The notes under the pieces: generated by a model | Database searches by the model: none | Seen by the model: the letters and a program-made list of their open reading frames with translations, nothing else | What the model was told of the DNA's origin: nothing | Shown: one piece after another, positions 16,484 to 23,292 of the stretch | Numbering within the stretch: position 1 is the first letter of the stretch | Layout of the letters: every line of letters starts with the position of its first letter | Origin: Bacillota bacterium | GTDB taxonomy: Bacteria; Bacillota; Sulfobacillia; JACIYH01 | Length of the DNA: 64,000 bases | Direction of reading: 5' to 3' | Assembly (NCBI GenBank): GCA_040757085.1 | Contig: JBFLXJ010000029.1 | Location: 1 to 64,000 of the forward strand | Program-made: the position numbers and the translations under genes

Positions 16484-16770
16484 TTTCCTGCTCCTTTCTC
16501 GCCGGCGGGAGGGGAGTCGAGCTGGTCCCGCTCCCGGCGGGGTGGCATTCCTCTGGCGATTTCCCCCAGACACTGTTGGGCGTAAGCGCACCAGGCGGCA
16601 CAACCGGGGTCGAAACGGGGGTTGAAGACCCGGCTGCCGCAACGTGGGCAGCACACGGATATGTCGTCTTTCCAGAACTCCAGGGTGTTGCCGCAGTGGG
16701 GGCAGGGGTGCTCGAATATGTCGGCGGGCATCCAGAAACGCCTGTCCTGGCCGGGGCATCGCATGGACAC
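16480..16770 (-). CDS. Small zinc-ribbon protein
   Basis: About 96 residues with a zinc ribbon formed by CPHC and CCPRC (FEHPCPHCGNTLEFWKDD, SVCCPRCGSRVFNP), followed by three more cysteines (PGCAAWCAYAQQCLGE). GTG 16770 is preferred over ATG 16764 because AGGTGG is well spaced from it. It is first in a two-gene operon with the ferredoxin-like protein and overlaps it by 4 bp. The combination of zinc ribbon, iron-sulfur protein and divergent Rrf2 regulator recurs in anaerobic Bacillota as I recall it, but its function is unassigned. Confidence 0.75.
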   Translation of the reverse strand: MSMRCPGQDRRFWMPADIFEHPCPHCGNTLEFWKDDISVCCPRCGSRVFNPRFDPGCAAWCAYAQQCLGEIARGMPPRRERDQLDSPPAGEKGAGK

Positions 16771-16788
16771 GGCAGATCACCACCTGCG

Positions 16789-16834
16789 GATTCCTAACCA
16801 AGTTAGTTATAAATCTTCCTCGTGCCCCTGTCAA
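16789..16834 (-). promoter_or_regulatory. SigA-type promoter with overlapping Rrf2-type operator (zinc-ribbon operon)
   Basis: On the minus strand TTGACA (16834-16829) is followed after exactly 17 bp by TATAAC (16811-16806). Overlapping the -10 and the expected start point is the palindrome CTAACCAAGTTAG (16794-16806). The minus-strand text GGTTAGGAATC at 16799-16789 occurs again on the plus strand at 16918-16928 in front of the divergent Rrf2 gene. This placement is that of a repressor site. Confidence 0.85.
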
Positions 16835-16876
16835 TACCTGCGGGAGTCTATCTGCCCTTTTCCCCTGGTTTTGCGC

Positions 16877-16928
16877 TTGATTTTGCTTCGGGCAGGGAGT
16901 ACATTAGCAACCGATGAGGTTAGGAATC
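16877..16928 (+). promoter_or_regulatory. SigA-type promoter with matching operator (Rrf2 gene)
   Basis: TTGATT (16877-16882), a 17-bp spacer and TACATT (16900-16905) form a promoter reading towards the Rrf2 gene. GGTTAGGAATC (16918-16928) lies just after the expected start of transcription and repeats, in mirror orientation, the 11-mer at 16789-16799 of the divergent promoter. This supports autoregulation by the Rrf2 protein together with control of the divergent redox operon. Confidence 0.8.
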
Positions 16929-16941
16929 AGGTGATTAGTGA

Positions 16942-17370
16942 TTGCTGGTAACCAGGAAAGCAGAGTATGCCATCGCCGCGCTGGTGGATCTGGCCCTCCA
17001 GGAAGGGAGAGAGCGGGTGCCCTCCCGGGAGATCGCTCGGCGGCAGGGCATTCCCGTCAATTTGATCGTCCAGTTGCTCGGGCGCATGAGAGAGGCGGGG
17101 TGGGTGGAGGCAGCGCGAGGGCCGGCGGGCGGGGTGCGACTGGTGCGCGATCCTGGCGAGATCTCGCTGCGCCAGGTGATCGAGTTCTTTGAAGGGCCAG
17201 TGGGCATCACCCGGTGCCTGGTGTACGAGGGAAGTTGCCAGAACCAGCCCACCTGCCCCTTGCGGGGGATCTGGGCCCGCGCCCAGGCGCGGATGCTGGA
17301 GGTGCTCGACAGTACCACCATCCGCGACCTGGCCGAGGCGCGGCGCGTGCTGGAGCGCGCCGGGTCTTGA
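16942..17370 (+). CDS. Rrf2-family Fe-S transcriptional regulator (IscR-like)
   Basis: A 142-residue winged-helix regulator starting at TTG 16942, 7 bases after AGGTGA. The HTH covers VPSREIARRQGIPVNLIVQLL with the wing text AARGPAGGVRLVRDP. Three cysteines, Cys92, Cys99 and Cys105 (TRCLVYEGSCQNQPTCPL), match the cluster-ligating spacing of IscR-type members. An iron-sulfur cluster sensor of redox state or Fe-S status is therefore expected. It is divergent from the zinc-ribbon/ferredoxin operon and shares a mirrored operator with it. It is not next to isc or suf genes, so its regulon may be just this pair. Confidence 0.9.
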   Translation: MLVTRKAEYAIAALVDLALQEGRERVPSREIARRQGIPVNLIVQLLGRMREAGWVEAARGPAGGVRLVRDPGEISLRQVIEFFEGPVGITRCLVYEGSCQNQPTCPLRGIWARAQARMLEVLDSTTIRDLAEARRVLERAGS

Positions 17371-17402
17371 CGGATGGGCGGGGGACGTGCTATCAAGTTG
17401 CG

Positions 17403-17535
17403 ATAAGGGGAGTAGCCCCCCGCACCAGCGGTTGTTGCCGCAACTGCGGGGCGCCGGGACCGTCAGCACGGAGTAATCCCGGCCCGGCGATGGCAAGGGC
17501 GAGACCTTCCGGGCCTCTGGCCGCGGGGGGTCTTT
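17403..17535 (+). promoter_or_regulatory. yybP-ykoY (Mn2+) riboswitch with terminator
   Basis: The leader carries the conserved blocks of the yybP-ykoY class: AAGGGGAGTAGC (17405-17416), the CCGTCAGCACGG hairpin (17460-17471) and ATGGCAAGGGCGAGACCTT (17490-17508). The 3' block GAGACC can also pair with GGTC at 17529-17532, with GGGCC/GGCC inside the stem, followed by TTTTTT; this is an intrinsic terminator that competes with the aptamer base. Members of this class bind Mn2+ and switch on export genes. Here it precedes a CaCA-family exchanger. Confidence 0.88.
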
Positions 17536-17593
17536 TTTGTTCCGATCATCGCCGGCTGCTCGCCCGGGGAATCATGTAATGGAGGTACACGAG

Positions 17594-18823
17594 GTGAAGC
17601 GTTTCTTGCCCGTGGTGCTGGCCTTCCTGGCCGCCATGCCCTGGATCGTGCTTCGGCTGATCGGGTACCACTACAGCCCTCCGGTGACGGCGGCCCTATC
17701 GGGGCTGGCAATCCTCGGTGCCGCCTTCCTTCTCTCCTGGGCAGCCGAGGTGGCCCAGCTGGAGATATCGGCCGCGCTTGCCGTGGCTATCCTGTCGCTG
17801 ATCGCTGTACTGCCGGAGTATTCGGTGGACATGTACTTCGCCTGGCAGGCGGGCAAGGATCCCACCTACGCCCAGTACGCCGCCGCCAATATGACCGGGG
17901 CCAACCGGTTGCTCATCGGGCTGGGCTGGAGCACCGTACTCCTTCTTTACTGGTGGAAGTCGAAAAAGCCGGTTCTCCACTTCGAAAGGAAGGACGCGGT
18001 GGAACTGGGCGCCCTCACGATCGCCACCGTGTACGCCTTCCTGCTTCCCATCAAGGGAACCCTCTCCCTCCTGGATAGCGTCATCCTGATTGCCATCTTC
18101 GTCATGTACATCCGGGCCACATCCCGACAGGGGGTGGAGGAACCGGAACTGATCGGCCCCGCCGAGGCGCTTGCCGCATTGCCCCGGGGGCCCAGGCGGG
18201 CCGTTACGGTGGCCATGTTCCTCTACGCGGCCTTCGCCATCTTGATGTCGGCGGAATGCTTTGCCGAAGGCCTGGTGGAGACGGGTACCATGCTGGGCAT
18301 CGACGAGTTCTTCCTAGTGCAGTGGCTGGCACCCCTGGCCTCGGAGGCCCCCGAGTTCATAGTGGCGGCCCTCTTCGCTCTGCAGGGGCGAGCTCACCTG
18401 GGTGTGCGCACCATGATTTCTTCCAAGGTCAACCAGTGGACCCTGCTCATCGGCATGCTGCCCCTGACCTACGCTGTTTCCACCAGCAGTATCCATCCTC
18501 TGGTTCTGGACCACCGCCAAGTGCAGGAAGTGCTTCTCACCGTGGCCCAGAGCGCCTTCGCCATCGCCGTCCTGGCCAACATGGACTACACGGTGGGGGC
18601 AGCCCTGGCCCTCATGGTGCTGTTTGTGAGCCAGCTTCTGACCCCGCACCTGCACTTCGTGTTCAGCATCATCTACCTGTTCCTCACTGCGGGGTTGCTG
18701 GTTGTGCAGAGGAAACGCGTGGCGGGCGTGGTCATGGCCGTGGGCAACATCCTCCGCCCGGGCGTCGTCCCTGCGGGGGAAGGGGAAACCGCATCCGGGG
18801 CTCCCGAACACGTCACTGAGTAG
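17594..18823 (+). CDS. CaCA-family cation (Na+/Ca2+-type) exchanger under Mn2+ riboswitch
   Basis: A 409-residue membrane protein with 10-11 hydrophobic segments and two inverted halves of the calcium:cation antiporter family. The alpha repeats are visible as LIAVLPEYSVDMYFAWQAGK with AAANMTGANRLLIGLGW (first) and LAPLASEAPEFIVAALFALQ with TMISSKVNQWTLLIGMLPL (second), including the acidic residues that bind cation. GTG 17594 is chosen because GGAGGT lies 7 bases upstream. The yybP-ykoY riboswitch upstream argues that it exports Mn2+ (possibly also Ca2+) when the metal is in excess. The family is mainly known for Ca2+, so the specificity here is inference. Confidence 0.87.
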   Translation: MKRFLPVVLAFLAAMPWIVLRLIGYHYSPPVTAALSGLAILGAAFLLSWAAEVAQLEISAALAVAILSLIAVLPEYSVDMYFAWQAGKDPTYAQYAAANMTGANRLLIGLGWSTVLLLYWWKSKKPVLHFERKDAVELGALTIATVYAFLLPIKGTLSLLDSVILIAIFVMYIRATSRQGVEEPELIGPAEALAALPRGPRRAVTVAMFLYAAFAILMSAECFAEGLVETGTMLGIDEFFLVQWLAPLASEAPEFIVAALFALQGRAHLGVRTMISSKVNQWTLLIGMLPLTYAVSTSSIHPLVLDHRQVQEVLLTVAQSAFAIAVLANMDYTVGAALALMVLFVSQLLTPHLHFVFSIIYLFLTAGLLVVQRKRVAGVVMAVGNILRPGVVPAGEGETASGAPEHVTE

Positions 18824-19026
18824 CGCGGTGCGATCGCGGGCTACCGGCTCGCGGATGACGAGTGACCCCCGGCCTTTCGCCGAGCCGCGTGTCGCTGTTC
18901 TGGCCGGCTACTGGCTACCGCTGCCGCCCTGCGCCGCGCTGGCTGGAATTCCCGCCGCGAATGGAGTAGAATTGGGGACGAGCCTGGCAGGTATTGCCGG
19001 GCCCGATTTCCTCCGGGGGCTATGGG

Positions 19027-20868
19027 ATGAGGGCCAGCCTGCGCGGCAGGATCATGGGCGGGTACGTGCTCATCACGGCCCTGGCACTGGTCGTGGGGAT
19101 GTGGTCGGCTTTCAACTACGTCCGCTTCTCGGGCCAGTTGAACGCCATGATGGTGCAGAACTACCGCAGTGTGGTGGCAGCCACCCATATGGTGGCGGCA
19201 CTGGAGAGACAGGACAGTGCGGCCCTCATGTTGCTGCTCGGCGACCCGGAGTCAGGGGCACTGTTCGAGCGGGCCCGGACGGATTTCCTGGGATGGCTGG
19301 CCCGGGCAGAAGATAACGTCACCCTGCCCGGAGAAGGGGAAGTGGTGGCCCGCATCCGGGCGCGCTACCTGGATTACTGCCGTGCCCTGGAGACCATCTG
19401 GGGAGACCGCGACCACGCCCTGCCGGCAGACACCGTGAGTGCGGCCTATCGAGGCCTGGTGTTGCCGCGGTTCGATGCCGCCCGCCAGGCCTGCTGGGAA
19501 CTCTTCGCCATGAACGACCAGGCCATGAGCAACGTGCAGGCCCGCATGACTGCGGCCAGCGCTCGGGCCGCCTGGTCCACCCTGCTGGTGGGGGTGATGG
19601 CTCTGGTGATGGCCGTGGTGCTGGGATTCACGGTGTCAGAGGTTATTGCCCGTCCCGTGCGGCGCCTAGCCGAATCCGCCCGCCGGGTGGGGGAGGGGCA
19701 CCTGGATGAAACCATAGAGGTGCGGGGCCGGGACGAGGTCGGGCTGCTGGCTGCTGAGTTCAATGCCATGGTGGAAAAACTACGGGAAGTGCGGGCCTCC
19801 AACGTGGCCCGCCTGGCGGCCAGCCGGCGCAAGCTGGAGGCGGTCATAGACGCCATCGGGGATGGTCTGGTGGTAACCGACACCGCCCTGCGCATCGAAT
19901 CAGCCAACCCCGTGGCCCAGGAAGTGTTCGGATGGAAGGGGGACGACCTGGCCGGTCGGCCTTTTTCGCACGTGGTGCATGATGCCCGGCTGGTGGAACT
20001 GGTGGAGCGCGAGGCGGCCCGGGCTTCCTCCCCTCCGGATGGCGAACCCAGCGAGCCGGTACTGGTTGAGCACGCTCGGGGCGGGAGACGCCGCTGCTAC
20101 CTGGCGGAGGCCACCGCTGTCCGGCTCGGCGAGGAGGTGCTCGGGGTGGTGCTCCTACTCCGGGACGTAACGGCCGTGGAAGAAGTGGAGCGGTCCCGGT
20201 CCCGGTTCATGTCGGCCATTTCTCACGAATTGCGTACTCCTCTGGCATCGCTGACCATGGGGATCGGCCTCCTGGCCGAGAGCAAGGTCTTGCGGGGATG
20301 CCCCAGGGAGGCGGAGCTGGTGGACATCCTGAAGGAGGACTCCCGGCGGCTCTCCCGCCTGGTGGACGAACTCTTCGAGTTGAGCAGGTTGCAGTCGGGG
20401 CAGTTGCCCCTTAGCTTTACCCGGGTGGAGGTGGCGGAGATGGTAGAGAGCGCCACCCTGCCTTTCGTGGCCCAGGCCGAGGCCCAGGGGGTGGAGTTGC
20501 GCCGGGAGGTCCCCGCCGGTTTGCCAGCGGTGCGTGCCGATCGAGAGAAGGTGACCTGGGTGATTTCCAACCTGGTGGCCAACGCCCTGCGCTACACACC
20601 GGCCGGGGGCCGGATCGCCGTATCCGCGGAGCCCCACGGGGCTATGGTCTACGTCAGCGTTGCCGACACCGGGATCGGCATCCCCAGGGAGAAGCAGGAG
20701 GCCATCTTCCAGCCTTATGTTCAGTTGGAGGACAGGGCCGGGGGAGGTGCGGGCCTGGGCCTGGCCATTTCGCGGGATATCGTGCGTGCCCACGGGGGCC
20801 GTCTCTTTGTGGAAAGCGAACCTGGCCGGGGCAGCAAGTTCACGTTCAGCCTCCCTGTGGAGCCTTGA
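19027..20868 (+). CDS. Membrane sensor histidine kinase (KinB/PhoR-like)
   Basis: A 613-residue sensor kinase. Order: TM1 (residues 10-30), a 150-residue extracytoplasmic helical sensor domain, TM2 (183-205), HAMP (205-255), PAS (270-385), HisKA with phospho-acceptor His400 (SRFMSAISHELRTPLASL) and HATPase with N-box NLVANALRYTPAGG, G1 DTGIGIP and G2 GGGAGLGLAI. The start ATG 19027 leaves a short N-tail before TM1. It is followed after 18 bp by the response regulator and, 0.8 kb on, by trkA/trkH genes, which suggests sensing of an osmotic, ionic or envelope signal (inference). No promoter was clear in the 200-bp gap before it, apart from a lone TAGAAT at 18967. Confidence 0.93.
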   Translation: MRASLRGRIMGGYVLITALALVVGMWSAFNYVRFSGQLNAMMVQNYRSVVAATHMVAALERQDSAALMLLLGDPESGALFERARTDFLGWLARAEDNVTLPGEGEVVARIRARYLDYCRALETIWGDRDHALPADTVSAAYRGLVLPRFDAARQACWELFAMNDQAMSNVQARMTAASARAAWSTLLVGVMALVMAVVLGFTVSEVIARPVRRLAESARRVGEGHLDETIEVRGRDEVGLLAAEFNAMVEKLREVRASNVARLAASRRKLEAVIDAIGDGLVVTDTALRIESANPVAQEVFGWKGDDLAGRPFSHVVHDARLVELVEREAARASSPPDGEPSEPVLVEHARGGRRRCYLAEATAVRLGEEVLGVVLLLRDVTAVEEVERSRSRFMSAISHELRTPLASLTMGIGLLAESKVLRGCPREAELVDILKEDSRRLSRLVDELFELSRLQSGQLPLSFTRVEVAEMVESATLPFVAQAEAQGVELRREVPAGLPAVRADREKVTWVISNLVANALRYTPAGGRIAVSAEPHGAMVYVSVADTGIGIPREKQEAIFQPYVQLEDRAGGGAGLGLAISRDIVRAHGGRLFVESEPGRGSKFTFSLPVEP

Positions 20869-20886
20869 ATGCAGGAGGTGGGACCG

Positions 20887-21549
20887 TTGGCCAGGATCCT
20901 GGTGGTGGATGACGAGAAGAACATAAGGGTGACCCTGCAACAGTGCCTGGCGGATGCCGGGCACGAGGTGGACCTGGCGGTGAGCGGGGAACACGCCCTG
21001 GAGAAGCTGGAGAAGGGCGAATACGATCTGGTGCTGCTGGACATCAAGCTTCCCGACATAGACGGGGTGGAGGTGCTGCGCCGCATCAAGCACCGCCGGC
21101 CGGAGCAGGCGGTGGTCATGATCACCGCTTACGGTACCATCGAGACGGCGGTGGAGACCATGAAGCTGGGGGCGCTGGACTACCTGCAGAAACCCTTCAC
21201 CCCCGAGGAAATCCGGAACGTGGTCGCCACGGTGCTGGCGAGGGAGCGGGTGACGGAAGAAGAAGCGGAGCAGTCGTTCCGGGCCGCAGTGGAGTACGCC
21301 AAGGCCTGCATTGCCCGTTCCCGCCCCGAGGACGCCATCCCTCACCTCAAGCGTGCGGTCTCGCTGAATCCCAACCATCCCGAGGCGTACAGTCTGCTGG
21401 GGCTGGTGGCGGAGCTGCGGGGGGACGTGCTGGGAGCCCTCAAGATGTACCGGGCGGCGCTGGCGGTGGACCCGGGATACCGTCCGGCCCTGTCCAACCT
21501 GGAGCGCGCCACCGGTTGGCGATATACGCCGCCTGCCCCGCAGCTCTGA
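20887..21549 (+). CDS. Response regulator with TPR output domain
   Basis: A 220-residue protein. TTG 20887 is the start because AGGAGGTGG (20873-20881) sits just upstream; the in-frame ATG 20869 lies before this site. The receiver domain has the acidic pair Asp8/Asp9, phospho-acceptor Asp52 (LVLLDIKLPDIDG) and Lys102 (YLQKPF). In place of a DNA-binding domain, residues 125-215 form two to three tetratricopeptide repeats (EDAIPHLKRAVSLNPNHPEA, DVLGALKMYRAALAVDPGYR). The output is therefore probably protein-protein contact. Its kinase is encoded directly upstream and potassium-transport genes follow. Confidence 0.9.
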   Translation: MARILVVDDEKNIRVTLQQCLADAGHEVDLAVSGEHALEKLEKGEYDLVLLDIKLPDIDGVEVLRRIKHRRPEQAVVMITAYGTIETAVETMKLGALDYLQKPFTPEEIRNVVATVLARERVTEEEAEQSFRAAVEYAKACIARSRPEDAIPHLKRAVSLNPNHPEAYSLLGLVAELRGDVLGALKMYRAALAVDPGYRPALSNLERATGWRYTPPAPQL

Positions 21550-21647
21550 TTTTCCGGCGGCGAGGGAGAAGATGCGGCTCGGCCGGTCAAGCGAAGAGCC
21601 CTGAGTTTGGCTGACGAGCGAAGGGCGTGGCGAGGGAAGGGGCGAGC

Positions 21648-22301
21648 ATGTACATCATAGTGGCAGGATGCGGGAGCCTGGGGGCGGAACTGGCACGCAC
21701 CCTGGCCGACGAGGGGCATGACGTGGTGGTGATCGACCGGGACCGGACCGCTTTCGAGCGGTTGGGTCCTGGTTTCGACGGGGTCACGGTATCGGGAACC
21801 GCCATCGACGCGGACGTTCTGCGACAGGCGGGGGCCGACCGGGCGGACGCCCTGGCGGCGGTGACGGGCAGCGACCAGGTCAACCTTATGGTGGGGCAGG
21901 TGGCTTCCCGGCTGTTTGGCCTGCGCCGGGTGGTGATACGGGTTTCCGATCCCCAACTGGAAGAGACATACCGTCGCCTGGGATTTCAGACCCTGCGCCC
22001 GGGGAAGTCCGCGGTGGCCCAGGTGCGGTGCCTGCTTGGCGCCGGGGCGCTCATGCACCTTCTGGCCCTTGGCACGGGTGACGTGGAACTGGTGCAGTTT
22101 GCAGTCCGTCCCTCGCTGGCCGGGGAGCCGCTGGAGCGACTGGTGATTCCGGGCAAATGCCACCCCGCGGGGGTAGTGCGACGGGGGAGGGTGCTCCTGC
22201 CGGGTCCCGATCTCCGCCTGGAGGAAGGAGACGGTGTCTTGGCGCTCATCCGCCTGGACGCCCGTGCCGCGGTCTTGGCCTGGATCCATGAAGAGCCATA
22301 G
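21648..22301 (+). CDS. trkA: TrkA-type RCK protein 1 (potassium channel gating)
   Basis: A 217-residue cytoplasmic protein with an RCK_N Rossmann domain (IIVAGCGSLGAELARTLADE, Gly7-x-Gly9-x-x-Gly12, and acidic VVVIDRD at the end of beta-2 for NAD(H) or adenine nucleotide binding) and an RCK_C domain near residues 140-215 (LAGEPLERLVIPGKCHPAGV). ATG 21648 follows GAAGGGGCGAGC. Such proteins gate TrkH/KtrB-type K+ channels in response to nucleotides. It stands 25 bp ahead of a second RCK gene; two single RCK proteins may form a hetero-oligomeric ring or replace a double-RCK TrkA. Confidence 0.9.
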   Translation: MYIIVAGCGSLGAELARTLADEGHDVVVIDRDRTAFERLGPGFDGVTVSGTAIDADVLRQAGADRADALAAVTGSDQVNLMVGQVASRLFGLRRVVIRVSDPQLEETYRRLGFQTLRPGKSAVAQVRCLLGAGALMHLLALGTGDVELVQFAVRPSLAGEPLERLVIPGKCHPAGVVRRGRVLLPGPDLRLEEGDGVLALIRLDARAAVLAWIHEEP

Positions 22302-22326
22302 AGGGATGCCCGGGGGAGGATCAGGC

Positions 22327-23139
22327 ATGCGAGTGGTGGTGGTAGGGGGAGGCAAGGTCGGGTTCTACCTGGCGCGCACACTCCAGGAGAAGCATCACCA
22401 GGTGAGCGTGGTGGAGAAGAATCCGCGACGGGCGGTCATGCTGGCCGAGCAGCTTCCCGTGCTGGTGATCGCCGGTGACGGGACCAACCCCGCTTACCTT
22501 GCCGACGCGGGGGCCGATCGGGCCCAGGTGCTGGCGGCCGTCACCGGGCTGGACGAGGTCAACCTGGTGGCATGCCAGGTGGCCCGGGAGGAGTTCGGGG
22601 TGCCGCGCACCATCGCCCGGGTGAACAACCCCAAGAACCAGCATGTGCTGCAACAACTGGGCGTGGACATAGCAGTATCGAGCACGTCCATCATCGCCCG
22701 CTTCATCGAGCGGGAGACCAGCATGGGTGCCCTGCGGGAACTGCTCACCTTTCACCGGGGCGAGATGGCCCTCGTGGAAGCACAGCTGGACGAAGGTGCG
22801 CCAGCTGCCGGGCGGACAGTCAGGGAGCTGGCCGCTCACCTGCCCGCGGATTCGGTCCTGGTAGCGGTGGTGCGGGGCGAGCACGTGGTATTCCCGCGGG
22901 GAGATACCGTTCTGCTTCCCCACGACGGGGTGCTGGCCCTCACCACCACGGAGAGGGAAGAGGCCCTCATGCGCGCCCTGGTGGGCAGGGGGGCAAAGGC
23001 TGCCAGCACTCGCCGCCCGGGTGGCGGCACGACCCGGGCCGATGGGCCCGCGGCCGGTGGTGGCGCCGCGCTCGACGGGCCCGCACCGGGCGGTGGTAGC
23101 TCCCGGCCCCGGCCGGTTGCGCCCGGGTGGAGAGGGTGA
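22327..23139 (+). CDS. trkA: TrkA-type RCK protein 2 with Gly/Pro-rich tail
   Basis: A 270-residue RCK protein: Rossmann motif VVVVGGGKVGFYLARTLQEK, acidic VVEKN, and RCK_C domain about residues 140-220 (GRTVRELAAHLPADSVLVAV). After residue 230 there is a 40-residue low-complexity tail of Gly, Pro, Ala and Arg (repeated GGG and DGPA elements) not usual in the family. ATG 22327 follows GGGGGAGGATCAGG. It lies between the first trkA and a 48-residue membrane peptide plus trkH. It would work as the second regulatory subunit of the K+ uptake system. Confidence 0.9.
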   Translation: MRVVVVGGGKVGFYLARTLQEKHHQVSVVEKNPRRAVMLAEQLPVLVIAGDGTNPAYLADAGADRAQVLAAVTGLDEVNLVACQVAREEFGVPRTIARVNNPKNQHVLQQLGVDIAVSSTSIIARFIERETSMGALRELLTFHRGEMALVEAQLDEGAPAAGRTVRELAAHLPADSVLVAVVRGEHVVFPRGDTVLLPHDGVLALTTTEREEALMRALVGRGAKAASTRRPGGGTTRADGPAAGGGAALDGPAPGGGSSRPRPVAPGWRG

Positions 23140-23145
23140 GCGAAC

Positions 23146-23292
23146 GTGAGCCTGGCAGGGCGTGCGGCTGAGCGATTGGTGCCCAAGCGCCCCCTCTGGA
23201 ATGGCGTGGCGGGCATCCTTGTGGAAGTGGGCGCGGTTGCCCTGTATCTTTTGGTGCTCTTCGTCCTTTGTGCGGTGGTGACCCGGATGTGA
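23146..23292 (+). CDS. 48-residue single-helix membrane peptide between trkA and trkH
   Basis: An unassigned small gene. GTG 23146, preceded by GAGAGGGTGAGCG, opens a 48-codon frame that ends in TGA 23290-23292, overlapping the GTG start of trkH by 4 bp. The product has a basic N-terminus (residues 1-17, GRAAERLVPKRP) and one hydrophobic helix around residues 20-45 (GAVALYLLVLFVLCAVV), ending in TRM. The GTGA coupling at both ends, the tight fit between two trk genes and a peptide that makes sense as a membrane protein support expression. By position it recalls KdpF-type helper peptides, but I know no named family for it. A Trk channel assembly or gating role is inference. Confidence 0.65.
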   Translation: MSLAGRAAERLVPKRPLWNGVAGILVEVGAVALYLLVLFVLCAVVTRM

